Positions 1-11,500 of a stretch of 64,000 bases of DNA are shown here, piece by piece; position 1 is the first letter of the stretch, and each line of letters starts with the position of its first letter. The stretch is taken from contig CM060731.1 in assembly GCA_030704615.1 (NCBI GenBank), forward strand, positions 13,764,001 to 13,828,000, given 5' to 3'. The notes beneath the pieces were generated by a model that made no database searches, was not told the origin of the DNA, and worked only from the letters and a program-made list of their open reading frames with translations. This stretch comes from Takakia lepidozioides (Eukaryota; Streptophyta; Takakiopsida; Takakiales; Takakiaceae). A program made the translations under genes and the position numbers.

Positions 1-140
1 GCATATGGTTATATGGTAACAGAGACTTCTAGTATAGCCAAGGGTGCTTTGAAGCTTGAAAGAAACCCAGGCATATACGAGAGATACTACAGAAGAGAGT
101 TTTGGTTATTGCCTCATTGAAGATATGAAAGACATGGGAC

Positions 141-821
141 ATGAGTGATGAAAGAGAAGCTATACTTCACAGATATTCAGCAAAAAGAGAGAGTTATTTG
201 AAAGCTAATTATCCATATCTTTGGGAGAGAGGAATAGACGTAGGAGAATCATCTGGACCTCTCACACCATTAAGGTCGAAGAGTACATCACCCATACCGG
301 AGGAACTAGAGTTGGATGCCACTCCTTCTTATTCCTTACAAGAAATATTAAGGGATTTGGTACAGGAAGAGGATCAACCACGAGGAGAGAGATCTGAGGT
401 ACATCCCTGGATAAAAGATTTGACATAAATCTTTGATAAGAGTTGGCATGGAACACCAAAAGCAGGAACTCCAGTTTCTGAAGCAGAAGACAAAGAAGGA
501 GAGGAAGATGTGGCAGAGCCAACGGAGAGTTCGGACTCTCCAACACCATTGCAATTGAGTTACATGAGTGAAGAAGAGGAAAACCAAGAGAAGAACTTGG
601 AAGATGAAAACAGAGAGAAGAATTTGGAAGATGAAGAGTATGAAGAAGTAGACCCAACAGTTGAGGTTGAGACTACAACCAGGACATCCCAACTTGTTGG
701 ACCTGGATCAAGTGGAGCACTGGATCACAGGCCAACAAAGGTGTCGGCTCAGGGGGGACAGGGAGTGTGGGAAGTAGTGCAACTGGAGCTGGGGATACTG
801 AGAATACAGTGGGGCCGGTAG
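141..821 (+). pseudogene. Possible N-terminal gag region of G1
   Basis: Two short acidic open stretches (141-428 and 510-821) lie upstream of the recognisable gag core. The second is rich in Glu/Asn/Asp, with repeated EEENQEKNLEDE-like segments. They have no diagnostic domain, but position and composition fit a hydrophilic N-terminal extension of a plant gypsy gag polyprotein. They could also be unrelated leader sequence. Confidence 0.4.
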
Positions 822-2295
822 TAGGGAGTGCTCAGGGGCCAGCATCTGGTGGAAGATCCACCACTACAACAACAGGTCCTCAAGGACCAGCACAAACAGG
901 AGGACCAGCACATGTCAATGGGCAGGGTGTAGGGCCACAGATGGCGGTACCTCCAACACGGGCAAAACCACCTTTTCCAATATACGCAAGGAAAGGGGAT
1001 CATGATGTACACATTAGCCAATTTGAGCACATGTGTATTGTGAACAATGAGAATGGCGATGATGCCAAGATGAGACTGTTTCCTTGTTCACTTATCAAGA
1101 AAGCAAGTGAATGGTATGCAAGATTTCCAGATAATCATTTCTTAACCTGGAATGGCCTTAGTACGGCATTCCGGAACAGGTTCAGGACAAGCAAAACTGA
1201 AGATGAAGTGTATGGAAGTTTACAACGGTTAAGGCAAAAGAAGCATGAAATTGTTGAGGAATACATGGAAAAGATGGAGTTAATGATGAAAAGCTGGCTG
1301 CTGTACCAGCGCCAGGGTTACAGAAGACCTGGTTTGTGAGTGGACTAAGACCAGAGTTGCAAAAGAAAGTGGATATGTTACCCCATAATACAGTGGAGGA
1401 GACATTTGAAACAGCCAACATGATTGAGCAATTGGGAATGCTCAGAAGAGATAAAAGGGATGATGAGGACTCTGAGGATGAGTCAGATGTGGAAGAAGAG
1501 CAAGAGCTCAAAAGGAAGAGTAAGAAGAAGGAAAAGTTGAAGAGGGAAAATTATGAGAAAAGACTGGAGGAGATTTTGAAAAAGTATGTTACAGAAGCTG
1601 CAACACATTGGAGGAAGGGTGTTTGGTGTGCAAAATGCCAGAATGGAGGCCATACCACAGCTGAATGTCACATGAAGGAGAAACACTGTACTATCTGTAA
1701 AATGGATAACCATTCTACAAAGAATTGTTATTACAACAGAAGGACAGCTGCAAGAGAACCTAGGCAAGTAAGGGTGCATCAAGTGCAGCCCCAGCCAAGA
1801 AAAAACAATGATCAGGACCACTATGGAAGGCCTGGTGGTTATAACAATGATATGGCAGGGAGAGGTAATCCAAGAGGGAATTACCAAGGCAATTCCAGAG
1901 GCAACTATCAGGGTACTCCAAGGGGGAATTACCAGCCAGGGAATCAGGATTATAGAAACAATCCCAGAGCAGACCAAGGGCGAGGACCCAATGGTGAAGA
2001 ACTGTGTTACTATTGTAATCAGGCAGGACATCATAAAGCAGCCTGTCCATTCTGGATCAGACACCAAAATGAGATGAGAGATCCTGTGAATGAGGGCCCT
2101 GTGGTGGCAGCTCACATGGTTAGGCCATGTTTTGTACCAGAAGTAAGTACAATGATAGTAACAAGAAGCAAAGCCAAACTAATACCTCCAGTAGTTGAGG
2201 AAGATGATGATAATGAAGATGGCAGTGATATGCTTGAAGATGATGAGGCTTGGAGAGATGAGAAGGAACTGCACAATGAAGTGCAGATACCATAA
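767..2295 (+). pseudogene. G1 gag with zinc knuckles
   Basis: The first open stretch (767-1339) contains a retrotransposon gag core (FEHMCIVNNENGDDAKMRLF, then ASEWYARFPDNHFLTW). A frame change near 1,336 leads to a second stretch (1336-2295) with a Lys/Glu-rich linker and cysteine/histidine clusters. The clearest, CYYCNQAGHHKAAC, is a CX2CX4HX4C knuckle near 2,005-2,046; related clusters (CAKCQNGGHTTAEC, CTICKMDNHSTKNC) lie near 1,636-1,730. In this family the protein packages element RNA into virus-like particles. The internal frameshift makes it non-functional. Confidence 0.85.
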
Positions 2296-2300
2296 GGGAA

Positions 2301-2903
2301 ATGCAGAAGAATACTGATATCCCTATGACAGATACTACTGACTCTGATGGAGAAGATGGAGAGGGTGAAGATGAAGTGAAGAAAGAGGCTGCACAAGTGC
2401 GGGGTAATGAAGGGACTTTGGCTGAAGTAATATGCCAGACCAAAGCTGAAATTACCATTGGACAGCTATTAGCTATGGCACCTCATTGTAGGCATACGCT
2501 GTATCAAGCGATTAATCAGATTGCTCATGTGACAGAGAACACAGACTTGAACAGCAAGGTGACAAGCTATAATGTGAAGCCCGAAGGGCGAGAAACAGTA
2601 ATGGACTTTGATGATTCTAGGCCAGTAATCCAATTGAGAATTGGAAGCACAGACTTGACTGATGTACAGATAGATGGAGGCTCGGGGATGAATATCATGA
2701 CAGACCAATTAAGGCAGAAGCTTGGTCTGAGTAGTATGAAACCAGCCCCATTCACAGTAATAATGGCAGATCAAAGGAGTGTACAGCCTTTAGGCTTGAT
2801 AAGGGGAGTTAAGATACAGATTCAGAAGATGATCTTTAAGATCACAGTGACTGTGTTGAAAATGGATGATGTTATGGAAGCTTACTCCTTATTACTGGGT
2901 TGA
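2301..2903 (+). pseudogene. G1 aspartic protease region
   Basis: A 200-residue open stretch follows gag in another frame. It contains QLRIGSTDLTDVQIDGGSGM, which aligns with the retroviral-type aspartic protease active-site region. The catalytic motif reads D-G-G rather than the usual D-T/S-G, and the downstream segment ends in SLLLG, matching the conserved LLG near the protease C-terminus. The normal role is cleavage of the gag-pol polyprotein. The frame ends with a stop at 2,903. Confidence 0.75.
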
Positions 2904-3125
2904 CCATGGCTGAAACAGGCCAGGGTATTCCATGACTGGAATTCCCAGTTACTGACTATACATGATGGGAAGCACAAGATACAGGTCACCACTAAGAAAT
3001 CTAGTAGGCTACCTGCTACCAGAAGACCTCGTGGAGTCAGAGAGTATGACTGGAGGGGAGGACTTGATGAGGAGCAGGAAGCTACCCTGTTTGCTGCACA
3101 CCCAGAGTGGGAACAGGCTTCAGAA

Positions 3126-5105
3126 ATGCAACTGGGAGGTCTGAGTTGTTTTAAAGGTATCTGCTGTGGTGCAGTAACAGCCACACCAATTGAGGGTGAA
3201 ACAAGTAGTTACCCACCACATTTCTATGAGGAAAGAGAGGGAGAAATGGAAATCCTAGAAGAACCAGCCACTGTGAGTTTGCAGGATGAAGTAGTGGCTG
3301 GATGGACAATCACAGTGGAGGAGCAGGTGAGAGAAGTGAACGTGGGAACGGAGGAGGAACCAAGATTGGTGAAAGTGGGGGCTGATTTAGAGCCAGAATT
3401 CTTTGAGGAAGCCAAGAGTCTATTCATCAAATACAGAGATGTATTTGCGTGGAGCTATGAGGATCTGAAAAGAATATCACCTGAGATCTGTCAGCATAAG
3501 ATTGAACTGGAACCAGGGTCAGTGCCAATCAAACAGGCAAGGTACAGGATGAATCCCAACTATGCACAGAAGGTTGGGGAAGAGATCAAGAAGTTGGCTG
3601 AGGCTAAGTTCATATACCCGATAGAATATACAAATTGGTTGTCACCCATTGTGATAGTTCCCAAGAAGAATGGTAAACTGAGAGTTTGTGTGAACTATAA
3701 GAAACTGAATGCTTGTACAAAGAAAGATCCCTTTCCCTTGCCATTCACATAGGCTGTATTGGACACTGTGGCTGGCCATGAGATGTACTCATTCATGGAT
3801 GGCTTCAGTGGGTATAACCAAGTATAAGTGGCAGAAGAAGACTAGGGAAAGACAGCTTTCATCATAGACTGGGGTGCTTATGCATACAAAGTCATGCCTT
3901 TTGGACTTTGTAATGCACCAGCAACATTTCAGAGAGTGATAAGTGAATCCTTCCATGAGTATCTGGATGATTTCATGCAAGTGTTCTTAGATGATTTCAG
4001 TGTGTACAGCTCTAAGAATGAGCACTTGCATAAATTGGAGTTATGTTTGGCCAGATACAGGATGAGAGGTCTGGGTCTGAATCCAGAAAAATGTACTTTC
4101 TGTGTAAACTCAGGGGTACTACTGGGACACATTGTGTGTAAAAGAAGGGATTACTTGTGGACCCCAGAAAGACGGAGGCCATTAAAGCATCACCACCACC
4201 AGGAAATGTTAAAAGTCTAAGGAGATTCCTTGGACAAACCAGTTACTACAGAAGGTTTGTCAGACGGTATGCACAGATGGCAGCACCTTTGAGCAAGCTG
4301 CTGAAGAAGGATGCAGTGTTTACATGGACAGCTGAATGTAAACAGGCTTTTAAGGAACTTACATTGTCAGTAACAACTACACTTGTGCTGATTAACCCTC
4401 ACTGGCAAGTAGTATTTCATGTACACTGTGATGCCTTAGGAGAAGCGTTGGGAGCTGTGTTAGCCCAAAATATCACAGGGAACATAGATTCACATGTGCA
4501 CTATGCTAACAGGTTGTTGAACAGTGCTGAAAAGAACTATAGCACAACTGAAAGAGAGAGCATTGACAATGATTTATGCAGTCAAGAAATTCAGGCATTA
4601 CCTATTGGGAAGGAAATTCATGTTTTATGTGGATCATTAGGCTTTGATTTATCTGGTGAACAACCCTTTGATAAGTGGCAGGATAACAAGATGGTTAATA
4701 ATCCTGCATGAGTTTGAATTCGAAGTTGTTTACAAGCCTGGCCGTTTGCATCTTGTGGCAGATCACTTGTCACGCCTAACAACAGGAGAGCCCGCCACGG
4801 GAGTAGAAGACCAATTACCTGATGCGAGTCTATTTGCAGTGGAGGTGCAAGGAAGTGCAGATGATTGGTTAGATTGGCAGTGGCCAATCAGATACTACCT
4901 TACTCATGGTCAGTGCCCACCTAGTTATGGGAAGGAACAGAGGAAGAGAATAGCTATCAAGGCTTTACCTTACACTATGATAGGTAGCAGAATGTATAAG
5001 CTAGGACCTGATGGAGTTCTGAAACGATGCTTGTACCACCATGAAGTAAATAAAGTTTTGGAGGAAGTTCATAAAGGAGTGGTTGGAGGTCATTTTGGAG
5101 AATAG
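3126..5105 (+). pseudogene. G1 reverse transcriptase and RNase H
   Basis: The RT region reads through VFAWSYEDLKRISPEICQHK, then LSPIVIVPKKNGKLRVCVNY, a degenerate FMDGFSGYNQ block and MPFGLCNAPATFQ. The catalytic box appears as FLDDF near 3,988, followed by KLELCL and a GHIV segment. RNase H follows (HCDALGEALGAVLAQ), then the VADHLSRL end block near 4,757-4,782. Stops at about 3,752 and 3,843 and frame changes near 4,150 and 4,640 break it into at least four pieces. Order and motifs are typical of plant Ty3/gypsy pol. Confidence 0.88.
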
Positions 5106-5278
5106 ACTACCAGTAGGAAGATACTACTTGTAGGTTACTGGTGGCCTACTTTGTTCAAGGATGTGCCAATAAGTTGAGGGATACAGTGGTATCCATGACA
5201 AACCCTTGCAGCATGATTTGCATATTGAAACACAGAAACGGTCACGGGCTGCACCGTGATACCAACGGAGCATGACGT

Positions 5279-5511
5279 ACACAACCTATCATAGTCTATC
5301 ACGGCCATACATAGCCTTACACAGCTCGACACAATCTTATACAGTCTGTCCCAGTCAATCACAGCCTATCACAATTAGTCACAGTCTATCACACCTTGAC
5401 ACAGCTTCGCACAGCCAGTCACAGCACGACACAACCCGACACAGCTTTACACAGCCAGTCACAGCTTGGCACAGTCACAGCCCGACACAGCTTGGCACAG
5501 GCCGTCACAGC
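5279..5511 (+). repeat. Degenerate CACAG minisatellite
   Basis: About twenty units of roughly 10-11 bp, each centred on CACAG followed by a variable YC/TNNCA stretch, run head to tail. Units are diverged. Open frames through this block are a consequence of the repeat and are not treated as genes. The adjoining 5,515-5,580 has three GGGAACG words. Confidence 0.85.
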
Positions 5512-5599
5512 GTACATAGGGAACGGTTATCATTGGAAGGGAACGACTGTGTGGGAACGACATCTGTAGAGGGAACGTGTTACTTCTTGGGGGTGACAG

Positions 5600-6130
5600 T
5601 TAGTTAGTTAGGCGGTGAGAACAGCTTGCATGTAGATGAGGCAGAGCAGCATTGGGGAGAGTTCTTGGTCAGGAGTGGAGGAGATGAAGTGGAGAGCAGG
5701 AACAGAACCAAAGATGGAGAACACGGTGAAGATGGGAAGATGATTGGATCGATGCTTGATTCATGCAAGCTGTAGAGTCGTACTGTAGAACAGATTAGAG
5801 ACACTATGGCTACGGCCTGATACTGAATAGAGATTAATATGATACACATTCCTTACCCACACCGTGTAGAGAGAACTGAGTGAAGTTGTGGAATGAATGG
5901 TTGAGCAATCAGAACCTGGTAGATTGCTGAAGCAAACTGTTTCTCAAATATAAACAGTAAGGTAATATGCTGATATGAAGGCAAGAAGGAATACAAACAA
6001 GTACCACTACCATGATACACCAGATGTAGGTCATGACTGGTTGTTCTGAGCAGGCTGAGTGCTTAGAGATATCCAACTCTTCTATTTTGGAGTTCCCTCC
6101 TCGGATAGCGAAGGGATGGGTGAGTAAAAG
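5600..6130. other. No recognisable feature
   Basis: Non-coding on both strands apart from short unsupported frames. It could contain a decayed LTR of G1, but no matching second LTR is present to test this. Confidence 0.5.
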
Positions 6131-6140
6131 CCGCTCGATA

Positions 6141-6461
6141 GCGATCGCGCGTGCTTCATTTGGTTGGTACTTGTATTCTAGCGACCAACAACAGCACCAT
6201 TGATACCCAGATGATTAGATGACACATATGAAGATATGTCTGAAAGCATACTCAAAACTATAAAGTGTTTCGGAAGACATTAGTTCACAATATACAATGT
6301 CAACTAAAATCTTCCGTCGCACTTTATCTGTCTTGCCATGCACAAAGAATATGATAATTCCTGTATGTGGTGACATGGTCACTCTTATGTATGATGGGTG
6401 GAGGTGTTTAGTGTGGACACAATAGTATACAATAGTATCCAAATATCAATCCAAAAGTCCA
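6141..6461 (+). repeat. Direct repeat R1, copy 1
   Basis: This ~320-bp segment is repeated at 6,826-7,142 with scattered substitutions and small indels. Both copies begin at the GCGATCGYGCGTGCTTCATT motif and end at TATCCAAATATCAATCCAAA plus a few bases. It has no coding capacity. It may be a diverged tandem copy of a transposon end or LTR. Confidence 0.85.
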
Positions 6462-6817
6462 GGGCAGTTTGAAATATTACTTGTCGTCAATATCGCTTAG
6501 GTTGTTTATCGATTATGTCGACCAATGTTTCTGATAGACAGTGAAGATGTGATGTCCATGGATGGTTAAAAGAAGCGCGTGTGACCGTGAGTGTTTCATT
6601 CAGAGCAAGTCGTCACCTACAGAAGCCCTATCGAACAGTGGCTAATACCTAACTGTACGTGGTCGAAGAAATCATTCATTAGTAGGACAATAAACTCAGT
6701 GTTTTCAATTAAAAGGATTATGCAATGATTGATCCTTACGCAATCGCGCGAATTTGACTCCGTAGTTAACTGCATTCGATGAGAAATTGAAGATGTGATG
6801 CGAAAGAATGCCCTGAA

Positions 6818-6843
6818 GAAGCACGCGCGATCGTGCGTGCTTC
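6818..6843. repeat. Palindrome family C, best copy
   Basis: A 26-bp near-perfect inverted repeat with left arm GAAGCACGCG around a CGATCG centre. Related, more degenerate copies are at 6,572-6,597, 22,142-22,169, 29,011-29,037 and 29,522-29,545, and a half copy is at 6,141-6,160. All lie in otherwise anonymous DNA. Confidence 0.7.
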
Positions 6844-7142
6844 ATTTGGTTGGTACTTGTCTATCGACCACAACAACACCATTGATACCCAGATGATTAG
6901 ATGACACATATGAGGATATGTCTGAGTGCATACTCAAGACTGTAAAGTGTTCGGAAGACATTAGTTCACATTATACAATGTCAACTAAAATCTTCCGTCG
7001 CACTTTATCTGTCTTGTCATGCACACAGAGTATGATAATTCCTACATGTGGTGGCTTTGTCACTCTTATTTATGGTGGGCGGAGGTGTTTAGTGTGGAGA
7101 CAATAGTATACTATAGTATCCAAATATCAATCCAAAAGTCCA
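6826..7142 (+). repeat. Direct repeat R1, copy 2
   Basis: Second copy of the 6,141-6,461 segment. Its left edge carries the best example of a 26-bp near-palindrome centred on CGATCG (6,818-6,843). The spacer between copies (6,462-6,825) is not duplicated over its full length, but a related GAAGATGTGATG word occurs at 6,543 and 6,790. Confidence 0.85.
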
Positions 7143-8121
7143 GATAACCTGGAACCAATGTAGATCTGGCTTGTTTGTTTGGAGAGATCAATGATAGTTA
7201 GCTGGAGTTGCAAAAAAACATGGAAAGGATAAGGTGATTTCACTATGGGATCAGGATCTGAACAACTGCGTTCCACAGTTGAAGGGAAAAGAGGGATGTT
7301 GGGGTATTTGGGTTGAAGTCTGACAAAAGAGATGAGAGCTGTTTGAGCGATGGGTCATTGAAAAAGGGACAAGAGAGAGAGAAAGAGAGAGAGACTGATG
7401 GATGGGATGGTTGTGTCTTGAGAGACCGAGGATGACTTCAAGGCTGGCCGCACTGGATGCCTAGCAGCGTGTGCATTCACATTACATGACAGATCTGCTG
7501 CTGTGAAATAGTGGGGAACCTGGGGACATAAACCAGATAGTGAAACAGACAAAAAGGGAAAAGAGAGAGAGAGAGAGAGTGAAAAATGGGATCTGGGCAA
7601 GGAGAGAGCTGCAAATTCTAAGGGGCTGTTGGGGGGGGGTTTGGCCAATTTGGGGAGATGAGATGAAGAAAACCTGAAAGAAACCAGTGCCCCTGCAGAC
7701 CATGAAGATCTGAGCTGCCTCCTCCTAAATCTGTGTCACCACTACAAAAAGGGGATTTCCGACCTGTCACTGCTCAAGTGGGCTTCACATAAAGGATCGT
7801 GTTTACCGCTGCCATTGGGCTGATTTGCATCACTGAATACATCGCACCAGCATAGCTGGTGCTGTACCTGCTGATAGGGGATGTTGTGTGAAAGGTAGAA
7901 CCAACAGTGAACAACAAATTGACTCCCCATCCATGTCTTCCCTTCCGCTGCGGCGTGGATGAGGATTGCTTGAACTCTGATCACGGAGGAGCTGAGGGAA
8001 ACCCACAGCCAAGTGACGACAGTTGGACAGATTAGAAAGAACGCTTCTTTCCTCTTGCTCCGCAACCAATGGAGGGGAGCACAATTAGAATTATACAGAA
8101 GGGGATTCACGCCCCTTCTTT
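7143..8121 (+). other. Probable 5' flank or 5' LTR of element G2
   Basis: This stretch ends immediately before a tRNA-Met primer binding site, where a 5' LTR should finish. It contains GA-rich runs (about 7,370-7,393 and 7,563-7,582) and a small hairpin AAGGGG-loop-CCCCTT at 8,098-8,118. The LTR start cannot be fixed because G2 has no surviving 3' LTR to compare with. Confidence 0.45.
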
Positions 8122-8133
8122 TGGTATCAGAGC
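8122..8133 (+). promoter_or_regulatory. Primer binding site of G2 (tRNA-Met)
   Basis: TGGTATCAGAGC is complementary to the 3' end of plant initiator tRNA-Met, the usual primer for minus-strand synthesis in plant Ty3/gypsy elements. The same 12 bases occur after the 5' LTRs of G3 and G4. Confidence 0.9.
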
Positions 8134-8180
8134 TACGTTGTTAAATCTTGATTTCTACTAGCTAGGGATCTTGACTGGTA

Positions 8181-8408
8181 TTGGATGGTTTGATGGCAGG
8201 AAGAGACCACACACTGATTCCTGATGAACCAAGCATTGGAGATGTGCTGATTTGCTTCAGCAGACGCACACCAAATGCACACGCAGACCCTTGTTTGTAC
8301 TTCTTCAACCCTGCTTGGAGAATAGCGAATGGTGATTTATGTCTTAGAGTAATACATACTGGTGGAAGAACAACCATAGCACTTTGGATAAGAGAGTTAG
8401 GAAGGTAG
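8181..8408 (+). CDS. Small leader ORF of G2, unknown
   Basis: A 75-codon ORF lies between the primer binding site and gag. The product has no domain I recognise; it includes DVLICFSRRTPNAHADPCLY and RIANGDLCLRVIHTGGRTT. It may be chance, an upstream ORF that reduces gag translation, or a relic of the original gag start. Composition looks protein-like, but there is no second copy for comparison. Confidence 0.3.
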   Translation: MDGLMAGRDHTLIPDEPSIGDVLICFSRRTPNAHADPCLYFFNPAWRIANGDLCLRVIHTGGRTTIALWIRELGR

Positions 8409-8575
8409 GTGAAGATAAATACCATGGCACGAGAGGTGACATGGGGAGGTAGAGTAGAGATGTTGCGAAATGGACAGTGGGAGTGGTATAGAGGTCAACA
8501 TTAAGGGAGTTGCGGGAAAATTAGAGTCAGAATTAGGTGTTGAAACAGTTTGAACTTTGACTAGAGAATAGAAGG

Positions 8576-11500
8576 ATGACCAGTCCAACCAGCATAGATG
8601 CGCCTTATCATGGTAGGAATAGTGAGGATGTAAATGACTGGCTGGAGAGGATTCAGATGGAGGCAGATGTCAGGGATTTGAATGAGGACAAAACTTTCAA
8701 GGTAGCAAGGCTCAACCTGAGAGCCAAGGCTGATGAATGGTACCGTAAACAAAACCCTAGACCAAACAACTGGGTGGACTTTAGGGCAGCAATTTCAGCC
8801 AAGTTTGGTATCGTTGACTTGGCAGAAATTAGGCTAAGAATGGATACCATTAAACAGGAGAGTAGACAAAGGGTTCAAACATACTTCGATAGGTTGAACC
8901 GGTTATTTATAAGAAGTGGGGCGTCTGATTTGGAACAGAGGCGTAGATTTGCAGCAGGTTTGAGACCAGAAATAGCAAGAGTAATGCTGGGCAGGCGCTT
9001 CCTTGATGTAGAGGAAGCACTTGACACAGCCATTGAGATTGAAAGGGGCCTGGGAAAGTTAGGGGAAATACCTCTAGAGCCATTGGAAGGAGATGATACA
9101 GATGAGTCAGTTGTGTTTGTTAACCCTGTGGACAGAAGACTTGATCAGCTGAACACTACCCTACAGAAGTACTTTGATAGGGGACCAGTCATAGGAGAAA
9201 GCTCGGGATCTAGAACACCACCTCGTGTTCGCCTTTGTAATGTTTGTCACAAAGAAGGTCACATAGCTGCATATTGTCCTGAAGGAAGAACCCCAGCTAA
9301 GTGTGACAAATGTCACCGGTTCGGGCATTCCACGGAAATGTGTGGTGTGAGATGCAACTTTTGCAAGCTACTCGGGCATACGGAGAGTGAGTGCGGTAGA
9401 AAACTCGACCAAACCATGATGGGAACTCCGGGAACTAACTTTGTAGATGTGTTCTATGATGATGAGGATGATGTACTCGCAGAGATGACAGATCTGATGT
9501 CACGAAATAGTATCAATGAAGTCAGACTTCCAAGGACACGCATACCTGTCCAGAGTCCGATTGTTGAACCTACAGGGTCACCAGAAAGGAATAGTGAGAG
9601 CAGTGAACAGCCAAGCAAGACCAAGAGTGAAATCTACCCAAAGAACAATTTCAAGAATGCTATAGAAGGAGGTACGAAATCCAGAATCTTGAACCACTTC
9701 TACAAAGGGAGAATATCGTTGTCACCCATGGACCTGATCATGACTGTGCCCGGAGAGTTAGACAAATTAAAAGGGCTGGTCAAAGTGGTGGAAAGAGCAA
9801 TGGTCCAACAAAGGGAGACAACTCACAGTGTAGAAGTTGTTAAGGATGTACCAAGGCCTTTGTACTCAGCACACGCTGAGCCCACGATCTCGTATGCTTA
9901 TACAGGTAAGGTTAAAGCGCTTCATGTAATGATTACAATGGGAGATTACCAAGTATTAGGCCAGATTGACACTGGTGCCATGCTTTCTGTAATATCAGCT
10001 AGTACAGTCAGGGATCTTGGTTTGATGGGATCTGTCATTACTAGTAAGGATGTAAATTACAGAGTAGCCTCAGGTGCTCTTGAGACTGCAATGGGCAGAC
10101 TTGAGGACATCAAGGTCAAAGTAGGAGAACTGACCAATCGTTTGTCCTTTATGGTGGTGAACACGGATACATATCACATGCTGCTGGGATTAGACTTTCT
10201 CAAAAAGTTTGGCGCTGTAGTGGACACCGAAGCTGAAACAATTCGCGTACGCTATGGGCCAGGAAAGGATTTTGCTCACTTCCCTTTGCACACCATCAAT
10301 TATAATGAGCCTGCAGTTACCAAAACAGCCTACCATAGAGGGGTCGAGAGTAGAATGAGATATGCAAGCAGTACGTCAGCAGGTAATGTCTTAACCCTGA
10401 CGTCAGATGAACAGTACCTAGGCTTGTGGGAGAAGAAAAGAAAACCAGAGGAAGAATATGAGGACACGGAGGAAGCATCCTCAGGTTCTGACACCTCTAA
10501 ATCTGATAAAGATGAGGAGATGGGAGGCTCTGAGGAGAGTAAGGAGGTAGAAACAGCACTGAGGGATGTTGAGGAAATAATAGACGAGGTCAACCTAGGG
10601 GAGGACTTGTTCGAGGACCAAGGGATGTCTGAACTCCTTCAGGAAGAGACCCATAAGAGCATGGCTGCTGCCATAATACAGGAAGCTTACCAGAAAGCTT
10701 GGAATGGTGAACTAGGGAACAACAACCTAGAAATAGAGGATGACTTCCATGATTGGAATCAGGTTGTCACACAAGAGGAAGGACAGAGAATGGCTAACTC
10801 TGTAAGCCAGGTGGAGAAAAAAAATTGGGAACCCAGTCAAGAGGAAGAAATGGAGAGTCGTTGGAGAAGTCTGAAATCCAGACTGCACATCAACCCAGAA
10901 CTGGCCCCAGAACATAGGATAGAGCTGAAAGCAAACCAGGAATGCTTTGCGCTTAGCAAGGCTGACTTGGGATACTGCAGTGAGGTGGAACACACAATTG
11001 ACCCACAAGGTTTTCCCCCTTGCAGAAGTCGTCCCAGCCGCCTATCAGAATGGGAGGAAGACGAGGTCCAAGGACAAATTGAGACTTTGATCTCACAAGG
11101 CAAGATGAGAGAGAGTAGCTCAGAATGGTCGTGTCCAGTTACCCTTCCACCAAAAAAGGATGGATCCAAGCGGTTTTGTGGTGATTTTAGGCTAGTAAAC
11201 CATTTAACCAGAAGGGACTCTTACCCTATGCCATTGATTCATGATGTTTTAAACCAGTTGGGGAAAGCCAAGTGGTTTTCTGCGCTGGATTTACAATCTG
11301 GTTTTTGGCAGATCAAAATGGACGACCGAGACATAGGCAAAACAGCAGTGATCACAAAGAAGGGATTGTATGAATGGCTAGTCATGCCATTCGGGCTAAA
11401 AAATGCCACTGCTACCTTTCAGAGAACGATGAATAGGGTTCTCAAGGAAGAAATCAAAGATTGCGCTAAAGTTTTTGTAGATGACGTCAATATCCATAGC

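Larger units (their letters stand above)
1..5172 (+). mobile_element. Degenerate Ty3/gypsy retrotransposon G1 (5' end outside window)
   Basis: Ordered remains of gag, protease, reverse transcriptase, RNase H and the very start of integrase are readable on the plus strand, in the normal Ty3/gypsy order. The frame changes several times and stops interrupt it, so the copy is dead. It ends in the integrase zinc-binding region near 5,172, where a GYWWPTLFKD segment is still readable; catalytic integrase and a 3' LTR are not recognisable downstream. No LTR or primer binding site is seen because the window opens inside the element. Confidence 0.9.

Noticed and set aside
5272-5607. 111-codon ORF over the CACAG repeat
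   Set aside because: It is a by-product of the minisatellite and has no protein-family signature.
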